Below the pieces are notes generated by a model. That model did no database searches, was not told the DNA's origin, and was given only the letters and a program-made list of their open reading frames with translations. From CALGYY01 sp963678485 (GTDB taxonomy: Bacteria; Bacteroidota; Bacteroidia; Bacteroidales; CAIWKO01): a DNA stretch of 64,000 nt. The stretch covers positions 4,774,001 to 4,838,000 of the forward strand of contig OY782882.1 of assembly GCA_963678485.1 (NCBI GenBank). The letters run 5' to 3'. The position numbers were made by a program, and so were the translations under genes. This document shows, piece by piece, positions 44,024-52,656 of the stretch; within the stretch, counting starts at the first letter, position 1, and each line of letters opens with the position of its first letter.

Positions 44024-44523
44024 AGTCCGTCCATAAACTCAGTGACTGAGGATCAAGCCGGATTGTTGAGGAAAGGTTTGAAGGTAATATTTGCAGGACT
44101 TCTTATTGTTTATCTCTCTGATTTCGCATTTCGTTTCTCGGATCTCTGATCTGTTTTTCTCTTTTCACCCTTTTCTCTTACTTCTTTCAGGCGTACCTGC
44201 CCGACTGTCATCGGTCAGGCGGGGATTTCCGATTTACGAATGACGCAATTAACGAACATTCTATAATCGAGATATGTGGAATCCATGATTTTGCTTCAGT
44301 ATTTTGAAATCAGAGATCCGAGAAACGAAATTAGAAGTACGAGATAAACCAAAGGAAAAGCCCGTGCGCCCCAACTTTTCGTCTTGATCCGTGACTGATC
44401 AGAAAGCTCTCTCGCCTTAGGCGAGACAAGGCGTCCGAAGTGTTGGGGGTGCAGGAGTTTACTGAAGTAATCGACTGCCCGACAATACGAGGACAACGCC
44501 GCAGACGGACTTTATGGACAGGC
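44024..44523. mobile_element. 500-bp MITE-like non-autonomous element with 9-bp target duplication
   Basis: The flanks carry a perfect 9-bp direct repeat ACTAGTTAG at 44015-44023 and 44524-44532. The ends are inverted: GTCCGTCCATAAACTC on the left and, reading inward from the right, GCCTGTCCATAAAGTC, 13 of 16 identical. Inside is a perfect 23-bp inverted repeat (44128-44150 and 44309-44331), a palindrome TCTCGCCTTAGGCGAGA (44410-44426), a second GC-rich palindrome around 44190-44225, and the dispersed 22-base motif (44051-44072). No transposase is encoded; the 66- and 64-aa frames inside are not credible. Mobilisation in trans by a transposase elsewhere in the genome is inferred. It sits immediately after the OsmC stop codon. 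Confidence 0.8.
44051..44072 (+). repeat. Dispersed 22-base motif, copy 2
   Basis: Identical to the minus strand of 6265-6286 and similar to 5611-5632. Located 27 bases inside the left end of the MITE-like element. Confidence 0.6.
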
Positions 44524-44532
44524 ACTAGTTAG

Positions 44533-44982
44533 CTAATCCTGAATTCTCTTCATAATCTCGATTTCCACATTGCCCTTCAGCATCGACCAAACCGGACAAT
44601 AGGTCTCTTCGGAGAGCTTGATTACTTTATCCAAATCATCAATAGTAGTGTCTGCTGAACTTATCACTATTTCAAGAATAATTTTACTGAAGCCTGTCGG
44701 ATGATCCTGCTTTCTAATTCCCTGAGAATGTATTTCACATCCTGTAATGGTTCTTTTCATTTTGCGTAAAAACACAAGGATGGAGCTTCCAACACATGAA
44801 GATAAACTCAATAACAATAATTCAAGTGAAGTGTAGCCTGAATTATCGCCCAATGGCAGCGTATAATCAATGGATACAGGAGCATTCCCCTCTACCATTC
44901 CCTTAAAATTAAGTTTATCATTAATCAGGCTAATTGATGCATAAAGCTCTTTTGATTTATCTGCGATCTTTTCCATATTCAT
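44533..44982 (-). CDS. OsmC/Ohr family protein
   Basis: The 149-aa product matches OsmC-like peroxiredoxins in length and layout. The two redox Cys are present: one in LSSCVGSSI near residue 62 and one in EETYCPVWSML near residue 132. Members reduce organic hydroperoxides with thiol donors in the cytoplasm; many Bacteroidota paralogues are uncharacterised. The start could be the first Met or the second, two codons later. A TAATTTTG element lies 34 bases upstream. The MITE-like element has inserted directly after its stop codon, leaving the coding sequence whole but possibly removing its terminator. Confidence 0.9.
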   Translation of the reverse strand: MNMEKIADKSKELYASISLINDKLNFKGMVEGNAPVSIDYTLPLGDNSGYTSLELLLLSLSSCVGSSILVFLRKMKRTITGCEIHSQGIRKQDHPTGFSKIILEIVISSADTTIDDLDKVIKLSEETYCPVWSMLKGNVEIEIMKRIQD

Positions 44983-45015
44983 ACGTTTAAAATATATTAC
45001 CCATCAATTTAATCG

Positions 45016-45023
45016 CAAAATTA
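45016..45023 (-). promoter_or_regulatory. -7 promoter element TAATTTTG for the OsmC gene
   Basis: A minus-strand TAnnTTTG match 34 bases before the ATG at 44982. No -33 partner seen. Confidence 0.4.
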
Positions 45024-45190
45024 TATCAAATTCCACTATTAGAATGCCTGAGTCCTACAAATTCACCTATTAATCCTTAATATATAAAGTATGAAGAATC
45101 GGTAAGAATTTCAATTTGCTCCTATCCTATCGCAAATAGCATCATGCCTGACATTTTGTTGAAAAGCTATCCACGCCAATAACAACTAGT

Positions 45191-45862
45191 CTACTTATAA
45201 GTGGTCCTATCTAACGTTATAATTTTAATTTTATCAGAGCAGGAAATGAGTCCGGGATTGATCCCTAATTCGCCCTCCGGAATGGGTTTATTAAGCAGCC
45301 TGTAATATTCAATCCAAACAGGAAGATAGGTCTTTTTCACCGGATCCCTAAATGTCATCGGTTGTAAAGAAAAGAAATCACGCTGATGATTAGCCGCCTT
45401 AAATGATTCATAAAGCAGCTCGCTGCAATACAGTTTTTTATTATCAATAAGGAATTCATCATCGTATGGAACACCAATCTGAAGCTTAGCAAATGCAAGG
45501 GCTTCAGTAATGAGCGAACTGTACTCCTCCTTCAACCGACCAACGCTAATGTTCGTTATTGTTGCAGTATCACCACTCCTTGCAAAAAAAGACGCTACTG
45601 AACTTATCTTAACGTTCGAACCTATGGCCTCAATGACTTTCAAGCTATCTCCCATCCTCACCACCATTGCACAATGCGAAAACTCTTTCCCATCAACACC
45701 GTCAGTCACCATTTCAATGGCATCACACAAACCGCCACAATCCAATTGTTGAAAAAGCAAATCTCCTTCGCGCAATTCACCAGCATAATAATCAGTATGA
45801 AGACTGCAACCAGATATCAAGAGACAAAAAACAATAAACACATTTACAATTTGACTCTTCAT
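45191..45862 (-). CDS. YiiX/YebB-like NlpC/P60 family lipoprotein
   Basis: The 223-aa product begins with a lipoprotein signal (hydrophobic core, then LISGC with Cys at residue 19). The catalytic features of the circularly permuted NlpC/P60 (YiiX-like) group are visible: the entry segment LREGDLLFQQ, the His in FSHCAMVVR, and the Cys in KLYCSELLYESF, with PYDDEF between. The family comprises papain-fold hydrolases thought to act on lipids or peptidoglycan-linked peptides in the envelope. The Cys after the SHC motif is an extra one. The gene is monocistronic with no obvious partner. Confidence 0.85.
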   Translation of the reverse strand: MKSQIVNVFIVFCLLISGCSLHTDYYAGELREGDLLFQQLDCGGLCDAIEMVTDGVDGKEFSHCAMVVRMGDSLKVIEAIGSNVKISSVASFFARSGDTATITNISVGRLKEEYSSLITEALAFAKLQIGVPYDDEFLIDNKKLYCSELLYESFKAANHQRDFFSLQPMTFRDPVKKTYLPVWIEYYRLLNKPIPEGELGINPGLISCSDKIKIITLDRTTYK

Positions 45863-45948
45863 TTCATTTTTTAAAGTTATCGTAACTGAGAACTATAATT
45901 TTACTGTGGCGAACTTGTATTGCACAAAGCACACGTCAATACAGACTT

Positions 45949-47508
45949 TCATTGAATTTTAATAATGTAATTATCGTTGCGGATAAAGTCCGGCAGTTGA
46001 TCCGAATCTAAAATCATAATCTGATAGGCTTCCTTCTTTAGTTTATCAATCTGATCTTTATTCGGCACATATTCGAAAGCGATACTGTTGGTATAAAACA
46101 TTACGGCAATATGACCACCTACTCTTTTATCTGCATTAAAAACGACACATTTATCACTTTTCATATTATCAGATATCTTTGCGATACACGCCATTTGCGC
46201 TACATCTGCTTTTCTATTGCAGTTATCATGTGGTTTCCAGTCGGTGTGATAGTTCTGAATTTTTGAAAAATTTAAAAGAAAAAAGCAAATAGCCAGGATT
46301 GCAACTGACCCAAACATTAGCTCAAACCATTTGAATTTTATTTTCGATCGTAGAAAACTGATGATTGTTTCTAAAAATGAAGCCAGCCCAAGAAATGCAA
46401 AGGGAGACACAATAATGCAAAACGAAGTCATCTTGGTTGATGCCAGTGTATAAAAGCCGTATGTAAGGACAATTGCGGATAAAATTGCCACACGGTATAT
46501 TCTTCTCGTTGATTTTTTGATAAGAAAAAACAACCCGAGCAGCAATAAAATGGGAACAATATCTCCTGAACCATATATATCTTTTACCGCATTAAAGTGA
46601 AACCAATAATTGCCACCATGATTCTCGACAGGGCGAAAGAAGTGTAAAGTATTTAGATTGAACTCATAGGCGGCCTCAACCGGGAATCTACTAAAGATAT
46701 AGAGTTGCCAGGGTATAAATACCAGAAATGAAATCAACAATGAAATAAGAATAGGAATATATGTTTTCCATCTTAACCAGTTCTTTTTATCTTCGACACC
46801 AATTGAGATACCCCAAATTGCATATACTAATAAGCCGACTAGCCATTTTACAAGCACTGCGCATCCTGCAAAAACCCCGATAAATATTAACCAATACTTC
46901 TTTTGTGAATGCTGATATTCAAACCAAGCCCAAAGACTAGCTGTCACATAAAAAAGAAATGCAATATCATTGTGGTCAGTTGCGAATTTCCCCGCTACTA
47001 ATTCCAGAATATAGTATGCAACCGTAAAAAACATTGCTCCATAAAAACCCACCTTTGCATTGTTGGATATTTTCCCAATTCTGTAAACCATAATTGTAGC
47101 AACAGCATGCATAATAATACTAGGAATTCGAACTGCAAGAGCGTTCATACCGAATAGTTTCAAACTTATTGCAATTTGCCACAAGAATAAGGGCTGTTTG
47201 TGCAGCCAAATGTGATTTCCTGTCCAATATCGGTAGTCATATTCAAATATTGGATTGGAGTACAAGGTCGGCTCGAAGGGATTGTCTATCATATGCTTTG
47301 CGACAAGAGCGTGGTATTGCTCGTCCCAAATTATCAGAAAATCATCAAGATTTGCAATAAAATATCCAAGGACCAGAGAACCAAAAAATAATAGCCATAA
47401 AGCCAGTTTCTGTTTTCCACAATGGAATGTTATAGTAGAAGCAATCAGAAAAACTGCACTAAGGAGAAGCGGAATAATTTGTCTATCAGTAAACCAAGAA
47501 AATATCAT
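45949..47508 (-). CDS. ArnT-like glycosyltransferase (GT39/GT83-type membrane protein)
   Basis: The product is about 519 aa if translation starts at the ATG at 47508 (MIFSWFTDRQ); a TTG at 47535 would add nine residues. It has around ten hydrophobic helices. Near residue 55 an acidic segment, IIWDEQYHALVAKHM, matches the conserved D/E-rich first periplasmic loop of PMT/ArnT enzymes, followed by HKQPLFLWQIA (the KPP-like motif) and VRIPSIIMHAVATIMVYR. Such enzymes transfer sugars from polyprenyl phosphate to lipids or proteins on the periplasmic side. It lies immediately downstream of the alpha/beta hydrolase, probably in one operon. The acceptor is unknown. Confidence 0.85.
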   Translation of the reverse strand: MIFSWFTDRQIIPLLLSAVFLIASTITFHCGKQKLALWLLFFGSLVLGYFIANLDDFLIIWDEQYHALVAKHMIDNPFEPTLYSNPIFEYDYRYWTGNHIWLHKQPLFLWQIAISLKLFGMNALAVRIPSIIMHAVATIMVYRIGKISNNAKVGFYGAMFFTVAYYILELVAGKFATDHNDIAFLFYVTASLWAWFEYQHSQKKYWLIFIGVFAGCAVLVKWLVGLLVYAIWGISIGVEDKKNWLRWKTYIPILISLLISFLVFIPWQLYIFSRFPVEAAYEFNLNTLHFFRPVENHGGNYWFHFNAVKDIYGSGDIVPILLLLGLFFLIKKSTRRIYRVAILSAIVLTYGFYTLASTKMTSFCIIVSPFAFLGLASFLETIISFLRSKIKFKWFELMFGSVAILAICFFLLNFSKIQNYHTDWKPHDNCNRKADVAQMACIAKISDNMKSDKCVVFNADKRVGGHIAVMFYTNSIAFEYVPNKDQIDKLKKEAYQIMILDSDQLPDFIRNDNYIIKIQ

Positions 47509-47535
47509 ATATGCGTCACCTTTTATTTTAGGCAA

Positions 47536-48693
47536 TTATCTGTCAGCATTGTTTTCATCAGCAAGTTTGGTCGTTCCCTTTAGTACATCATTTAGCAATA
47601 TCTCTTTGAGTTTTTCGGGTTCTTCAAATATTGGACTATGGGCCGACTCATTAAATGTATAAAAACCTTTCATAGGAGCCTGCAGCGAATCAAGATATGC
47701 TTTGCTTAAATCATGATTTACCGTTAAATCATATTTCCCACTGAAAAAATACACAGGAATTTCAAGCTTAGTAACAACCGATGGAATATCAGTAGCAAAT
47801 AATTCATCAATAAGTTTGGTCTTTTTTATAAATGAGAATTTGGATTTCCAGATATTCCATTTCTCACCAAAAGTATATGCTTTACACATCCAAACTGGAA
47901 TAAAAACACCCTTAAAGACCGACCTCATATTGCGCATCGTTCCAATGCCCAGACTATGCATTGATTCATCGCGTGTAAGAGATTTATAAAAGGGAATAAT
48001 ATAACTATCGGAATCAAGAAGAGGATACTTCTTAAATTCAGCAATTGCTTTCGTATTATTCTGAGATGTATATTGATCTAACATGTATTTATAGGCAATT
48101 TTCTCCGATTGAGCCTGATTGGTAATTTGTGCCATCCCAATGTATGCATAGTATAATTCCGGTGCTTTTGCGGCCGCCATGATGGCAAATGGAGTCCCAC
48201 CCGAATGAGCCATCATATATATTTTCTCCTTCCCGAATCGCTCACGCAGGTAATTAGTCACTTCGATTGCATCTGAAGCAAGTTGATTAAAATTCATGCT
48301 TTCTATAGAAACCTCCTCACTGTATGAAAGGCCACCCCCACGCTGCTCCCAATAGCATACTGTGAAGTAATCCTCCAGCCCAGGATTATATTTGTCAATC
48401 AGGAAATAATTCGGAAAAGCAGGCCCGCCATGAATATACAGTAAAACCGGATTATCTATATTCTTACTTCGGATAAACATCCCTTGCTTAACACCGCCAA
48501 TCGACACAAACGTCTTTTCGGAAATGGACCCAACTAAAGGTTTGCCTGACGCATCAACAAATTGCTCGGGCTTACCGGGACTATTGATTAAAAGAAAAAT
48601 AAATAGCCCGACGAATAACGCAATAATAATTGCAAAAAATATTATAATCATCTTTAATCCTTTTTTAAGGGACTTTCGTTTAATAGCTGCCAT
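47536..48693 (-). CDS. Alpha/beta hydrolase, proline iminopeptidase-like
   Basis: The 385-aa product has an N-terminal membrane anchor or uncleaved signal (IIIFFAIIIALFVGLFIFLL at about 15-34). The alpha/beta hydrolase core follows: oxyanion-hole motif YIHGGPAFPNY, then CYWEQRGGGLSYS as in the S33 prolyl aminopeptidase family. The nucleophile Ser is in MMAHSGGTPFA near residue 165, an Asp in GKYDLTVNHD, and the His in NESAHSPIFEEP. The triad looks complete. S33 members release N-terminal Pro or hydrolyse esters and amides. It abuts the glycosyltransferase gene, suggesting co-expression, though no shared pathway is evident. Confidence 0.88.
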   Translation of the reverse strand: MAAIKRKSLKKGLKMIIIFFAIIIALFVGLFIFLLINSPGKPEQFVDASGKPLVGSISEKTFVSIGGVKQGMFIRSKNIDNPVLLYIHGGPAFPNYFLIDKYNPGLEDYFTVCYWEQRGGGLSYSEEVSIESMNFNQLASDAIEVTNYLRERFGKEKIYMMAHSGGTPFAIMAAAKAPELYYAYIGMAQITNQAQSEKIAYKYMLDQYTSQNNTKAIAEFKKYPLLDSDSYIIPFYKSLTRDESMHSLGIGTMRNMRSVFKGVFIPVWMCKAYTFGEKWNIWKSKFSFIKKTKLIDELFATDIPSVVTKLEIPVYFFSGKYDLTVNHDLSKAYLDSLQAPMKGFYTFNESAHSPIFEEPEKLKEILLNDVLKGTTKLADENNADR

Positions 48694-48797
48694 AAATTAT
48701 TCATATGCTTGCGTTGAGGAAATTGAAAATATGTTGCTCACCATAAGGCTAGGTGCAATCCATCCTCCCATCCATTTCCTTTCCCTACACTTACATT

Positions 48798-49082
48798 TTA
48801 CCACTTTACTATATTGATATCTAAAGGAATTAACTTTACAAGCAAATTCAAAAGTAAGGAATTTTTTTTCACTTCCTCAGCCAAATACACACCTTCGTTC
48901 AACGATGCGATACTCACCAACGAAGATGAAACAGGAATAAAATTACTATCAGCCAGAAAGCAAGTTCCGGATGAATCCTTGCAAATGAACCGATTGGAAC
49001 TCACCTTACACGATAATGTCATCTGATCGGACACACACTGGCTCAGGATTAATAAACTCAGACAAATCTTCCATTTCATCAT
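48798..49082 (-). CDS. Small secreted protein, unknown
   Basis: A 94-aa frame with a short signal peptide (MKWKICLSLLILSQCVS; the second of two adjacent Met is preferred). The body contains four Cys (TLSCKV, RFICKD, GTCFLA and one in the signal region) and no family I recognise. It lies between the hydrolase and the PKD lipoprotein on the same strand, with gaps of over 100 bases on both sides. A real but uncharacterised gene is likely rather than certain. Confidence 0.5.
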   Translation of the reverse strand: MMKWKICLSLLILSQCVSDQMTLSCKVSSNRFICKDSSGTCFLADSNFIPVSSSLVSIASLNEGVYLAEEVKKNSLLLNLLVKLIPLDINIVKW

Positions 49083-49250
49083 ACAATGCTATCTGCTTCA
49101 AGCAAAAAACCGCCAATTCAAAAATACGAAACTATTGAACAAGGAATCATGCTACACCAACTTTTTATACAACGAGCAAATACAACAGCATCACAGATGG
49201 AATGAACATCCATTGACATATTCATAATTCCTAAAAACAACTAAGAAAAT

Positions 49251-49616
49251 TTAATGAACTGTGATGAACTGCTGCTTTGTCTTTGTAGAAGTTGGTCCAT
49301 CAGGATAAGCAATGACAGTCAGGCTAACCGCATATTGACCCGGAGTATTGTAAATCACAGCTGGAGTAGGATTACTACTTTCATCTGGTGTACCACCACT
49401 AAAAGTCCAGTGAAAATTCACCATCGAATAATTGGATGATGGATGAAAACCTATGGTATCTCCAACCGCAATATCACTTTGAGTGGCCGAAAAGTCAATG
49501 ATTAATTCTTTTTCAGGCTCTTCTTGTTTGCACGAATGAAGTACAAAAAATGATAATACTACTACGACTATCATTGACAGTCTTCCACTTTTTACACATA
49601 AGACCTTCATCGTCAT
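49251..49616 (-). CDS. PKD-domain lipoprotein
   Basis: The 121-aa product has a lipoprotein signal ending VLHSC (Cys at about residue 29), then a single PKD domain. The latter shows the characteristic FHWTFSGGTPDESSNPTPAV and YAVSLTVIAY segments. It may start at the Met at residue 3 instead. The stop of the T9SS gene at 49623 is on the same strand only 6 bases upstream, so the two are almost certainly one transcript. Likely surface- or periplasm-exposed, anchored by lipid; role unknown. Confidence 0.82.
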   Translation of the reverse strand: MTMKVLCVKSGRLSMIVVVVLSFFVLHSCKQEEPEKELIIDFSATQSDIAVGDTIGFHPSSNYSMVNFHWTFSGGTPDESSNPTPAVIYNTPGQYAVSLTVIAYPDGPTSTKTKQQFITVH

Positions 49617-49622
49617 AATTGT

Positions 49623-50483
49623 TTATTCTTTTATCAATACTGTTTGATACAATTTTGCATTGCTTTCAACTATCAAAAAATAACAAGCCCTGGTCAGGTA
49701 ACTGATATCGATGGACTTTCCAGATTCCGCATTCTCAATCCTTCTAACCAGCATCCCTGCATTGTTGTAAATTGAAATATTACACCTTGAGAACAATCGA
49801 CTATCTATCTGAATGCGTGTTGATGCAGGGTTCGGATAGAATAAGACAGTATTTAAAGTTACTTTAGAATCATTTACTGACATGCTAGTGACATCAGGCG
49901 TACCACAAATAGCAGTATCTTTCTTGAAATAGAATAAATAATACTGATCATCGATCTCAAGCCAAACTGAACATTGATGAATGGATTGCACCATTCCTAT
50001 ACCTTCTCCAAAGACCATATTATAATGATCTCCTTCAAAATTGCAATGCAGACATGCATTATACTCATACACCGCCCGCCCACAAGCCTGTTCTGAATAA
50101 TACAAGGTGTCAATATACCAGTCGTATAAAGAATCACTCACAGGCCAGTTCGAGTACAAAGAGTCAATATTCGATGTCAGATTTGTATAAAAAACGGTAT
50201 CAGTATAAGTGTCAAAAAAATAATCGAGATGAGGTGTTGGCGTCATATTGACTTCCGAATGGTAATCATCTACACTGCGTATATAAAACACCGTATCATT
50301 TAATGCAGAGTAATATTTTGCTATGACTTTAAATCTAAAAGCATTGGGTGGTGCATCCTGATAGACGTATTGAAATTCATCATTCACATTAAAATCGTAG
50401 ACCTGTCCTACGGTCAACATGGTCTGACTTTGCGCTGGTAAAGCACATACAATCATGAAAAATACAACATATAAATACTTCAT
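49623..50483 (-). CDS. Secreted protein with T9SS type A sorting domain
   Basis: I place the start at the ATG at 50483 (MKYLYVVFFMIVCALPAQSQ), which gives a standard signal peptide; an in-frame upstream Met at 50525 would add 14 polar residues before it. The product is about 286 aa. The body has VGQVYDFNVNDEFQYV and repeated Tyr-rich strands; a similar layout is seen in the T9SS protein at 42648, and its function is unknown. The sorting domain takes the last 75 residues (LFYPNPASTRIQID, IYNNAGMLVRRIE, ARACYFLIV). It is followed after 6 bases by the PKD lipoprotein, forming a likely two-gene operon. Confidence 0.87.
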   Translation of the reverse strand: MKYLYVVFFMIVCALPAQSQTMLTVGQVYDFNVNDEFQYVYQDAPPNAFRFKVIAKYYSALNDTVFYIRSVDDYHSEVNMTPTPHLDYFFDTYTDTVFYTNLTSNIDSLYSNWPVSDSLYDWYIDTLYYSEQACGRAVYEYNACLHCNFEGDHYNMVFGEGIGMVQSIHQCSVWLEIDDQYYLFYFKKDTAICGTPDVTSMSVNDSKVTLNTVLFYPNPASTRIQIDSRLFSRCNISIYNNAGMLVRRIENAESGKSIDISYLTRACYFLIVESNAKLYQTVLIKE

Positions 50484-50661
50484 GACATTTTTGTTATTTG
50501 TAAAATTGTGTAGTCTGGCTTTCATTTGCCGTACAATTTACAAATATTTCTATTCATAATTTATAAATACTTGAAATAATTTTTGCAAAATGCAATTTCA
50601 CTTTCGCGAACAGCATATTAGACCTGCTTCAATGTATAGTTTTATCGGGGCAACAATACGT

Positions 50662-51426
50662 CTAATTAAAGAGCCTATCATTAAAATAATCCTCTCTATA
50701 TTGATAGGCACAGCTGCAATCAAATTTGTATTGATGATCAGGAAAGAACTTTTTATACAATTCAAGACGCTTTTTCAAATCTACTTTTAGCGGATCCTCG
50801 CGATCATTTAGCCACATCCCAATAACAAGGATGGGCTCATGTTTGGGCGGTCGCCAACCATCAAACTCGCAAAATCTCGTATGGTAAATAAAATGCATCC
50901 CGAGTATCTTTTCTGTCATAAAATTTTTGTCAAGTTGTTGGTAATTGCTCTGTTCAAACTTTTTGATAGATTTTATAGCATTTCTATACTGTATACCAAT
51001 ACTAATTACAATACCTATACAAACCGGAAAGGCAAGTAAGAAGGAATATCTGGCGATGGATGACACAGGTTTAACAAGGTTTGTCCATACAAGCTGCAGC
51101 GCCAAAAATAGTGGTATAAAAACAACTCCACCAATTAGAATAATTGAAAACATAAGTCCCCAAATGTACATCTGCTCTAGGAAGATAATGCAATAAACAA
51201 ACACAAAAAATGAAATTCCATTAATAAAACTAGCCACAGGAACTAGTAACCGATGTCTGGAAAAATAGGGATAGAATGTGGTGTTAATGAAACAAACAGC
51301 CAACAGCACTATCGTCCAGTTAGTGGGAACACAAAACGCTTGATAGTAGCAATTTAGTAATAATATTATAAGGATTAGAATAGCATTAAGCACAGTAAGG
51401 TTTCGCGGGACTGAGAGATTTCGCAT
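50662..51426 (-). CDS. Integral membrane protein of unknown function
   Basis: The 254-aa product has about five hydrophobic helices in the first 170 residues (for example NLTVLNAILILIILLL and FVFVYCIIFL), then a soluble tail of about 85 residues. That tail contains HFIYHTRFCEFDGWRPPKHE and ends with a polar KFDCSCAYQYRED segment. I do not recognise the family. Its neighbours, the T9SS operon and the HxlR regulator, give no functional hint. Confidence 0.65.
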   Translation of the reverse strand: MRNLSVPRNLTVLNAILILIILLLNCYYQAFCVPTNWTIVLLAVCFINTTFYPYFSRHRLLVPVASFINGISFFVFVYCIIFLEQMYIWGLMFSIILIGGVVFIPLFLALQLVWTNLVKPVSSIARYSFLLAFPVCIGIVISIGIQYRNAIKSIKKFEQSNYQQLDKNFMTEKILGMHFIYHTRFCEFDGWRPPKHEPILVIGMWLNDREDPLKVDLKKRLELYKKFFPDHQYKFDCSCAYQYREDYFNDRLFN

Positions 51427-51508
51427 GGAATTTTTCTATTAGCAGAAATATTTTGGCTGCTGACATATACAATCTTCATCGTTGCATATTTCAGTTTTCA
51501 TTTCCAGC

Positions 51509-51859
51509 CTATAACGCATTTTTTCTGCGCTTATTCCGTGCAATCAATTTTGATCCCCAATTACATAATTCGCTCAATATCGGCTCAAGCGACTTCCCAT
51601 TTTCGGTCAGACTATACTCAACTTTAGGCGGGATCTCCTTATAGATCTCACGATGAAGAAGCCCATCAGCCTCTAACTCCCTTAGTTGTTGAGTTAGCAT
51701 TTTCTGTGTAATTCCAGGCATTAAGTGTTTTAATTCACCAAACCGTTTTACCCCGGTAAATAAATTACCCAAAATCACAATCTTCCATTTGCCCCCAATT
51801 ATTTCCATTGCACTGGTAAGTGGACATGAAAAATAATCCTCACTGCTTACCCTTTTCAT
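51509..51859 (-). CDS. HxlR family winged-helix transcriptional regulator
   Basis: The 116-aa product is a typical HxlR protein: Cys in DYFSCPLTSAMEIIGGKWKI near residue 11, the winged-helix core FGELKHLMPGITQKMLTQQL, and LEADGLLHREIYKEIPPKVEYSLTENG. Several members sense reactive electrophiles through the N-terminal Cys. It is transcribed divergently from an SDR gene (51983) and an F420-type reductase gene (52657) with a 123-bp gap. It therefore most likely controls that operon and itself, as in other HxlR-oxidoreductase pairs. Confidence 0.92.
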   Translation of the reverse strand: MKRVSSEDYFSCPLTSAMEIIGGKWKIVILGNLFTGVKRFGELKHLMPGITQKMLTQQLRELEADGLLHREIYKEIPPKVEYSLTENGKSLEPILSELCNWGSKLIARNKRRKNAL

Positions 51860-51897
51860 TTTTTATTATATTGAAATTCAACATTAGTATATTTTCT

Positions 51898-51921
51898 GTT
51901 ACTACAATACATATTTGTAAC
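51898..51921. promoter_or_regulatory. Candidate HxlR operator (inverted repeat)
   Basis: GTTAC at 51898-51902 and GTAAC at 51917-51921 are inverted, with a nested TACAA/TTGTA pair inside. The repeat is in the divergent gap and ends 3 bases before the TTG of the SDR promoter, so binding would block RNA polymerase. Assignment to HxlR is inference from position. Confidence 0.35.
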
Positions 51922-51924
51922 TAC

Positions 51925-51955
51925 TTGCAAAAGTAATACGAATTAGTTAACTTTG
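51925..51955 (+). promoter_or_regulatory. Promoter of the SDR/F420-reductase operon (TTG, 20 bp, TAACTTTG)
   Basis: TTG at 51925-51927, a 20-base spacer, and TAACTTTG at 51948-51955 match the Bacteroidota consensus. The ATG at 51983 lies 27 bases downstream. Confidence 0.7.
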
Positions 51956-51982
51956 CATTATTCAAATTAAAAAACTAAATCT

Positions 51983-52642
51983 ATGAAAAACGAATTCATT
52001 ACGATTATTGGAGCAGGACCAGGAATTAGTTATGCTGTGGCTCGAAAATTTGGCAAAGAAGGCTATAAGGTTGCATTAATTGCCAGAAATCAGGAAAAAT
52101 TAAAACAGCAAACTGAGGCATTAAAAGGTGAAGGCATCGAAGCTCTTGTTGAAGTTGCTGATGCCGGAAGTGAAAGTTCACTAAAGGCTGCCCTTTCAAA
52201 AATTCTTTCAGATTGGGGCCATTCCAAAATGATTCTATACAATGCAGCGGCTATTGATGTGAAAGATATTTTAGAGCAAAGCTGGGAAACAATCAAAGCC
52301 CAGTTAGATGTCAATGTGGGCGGGGCCTTCCATCTTGGAAAACTTGTACTACCCTATTGTTTGAAGGAAAACACAGGAAAAATCTTCTTTACAGGTGGTG
52401 GCTTTGCAATGCAAGGCGATCCTCAATGGACTACATTAAGCATTGGTAAAGCCGCGTTACGAAATTTAGTACAAGCATTTGCCAAACGTGTCGAAAACAC
52501 CAATGTACATGTAGCTCAACTTATTGTTTGCGGTTTTGTAAATCCTGAAGACAAAAAATACAGTCCCACTGCTATTGCAGAACAATATTGGCGGCTGTTC
52601 AATCAAAAGCAAGGCGAATTTGAAAACGAAGTCATTTACTAA
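51983..52642 (+). CDS. SDR family NAD(P)-binding oxidoreductase
   Basis: The 219-aa product begins with a Rossmann fold: TIIGAGPGISYAVARKFGKEGY (an atypical GxGxGI cofactor motif), then ALIARN. The position of the usual YxxxK is occupied by TLSIGKAALRNL, in which the Tyr is missing but Ser and Lys remain. This makes it an atypical SDR, as in a known group of 220-aa Bacteroidota and proteobacterial proteins annotated only as SDR. It is the first gene of a two-gene operon under the divergent HxlR regulator. The substrate is unknown; a role in detoxifying reactive carbonyls or quinones is inference. Confidence 0.88.
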   Translation: MKNEFITIIGAGPGISYAVARKFGKEGYKVALIARNQEKLKQQTEALKGEGIEALVEVADAGSESSLKAALSKILSDWGHSKMILYNAAAIDVKDILEQSWETIKAQLDVNVGGAFHLGKLVLPYCLKENTGKIFFTGGGFAMQGDPQWTTLSIGKAALRNLVQAFAKRVENTNVHVAQLIVCGFVNPEDKKYSPTAIAEQYWRLFNQKQGEFENEVIY

Positions 52643-52656
52643 TAAAATCAGAAACT

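Noticed and set aside
44296..44525. 66- and 64-aa frames inside the 500-bp element as a tiny transposase
   Set aside because: They overlap in different frames, span the palindromes and show no transposase motif.
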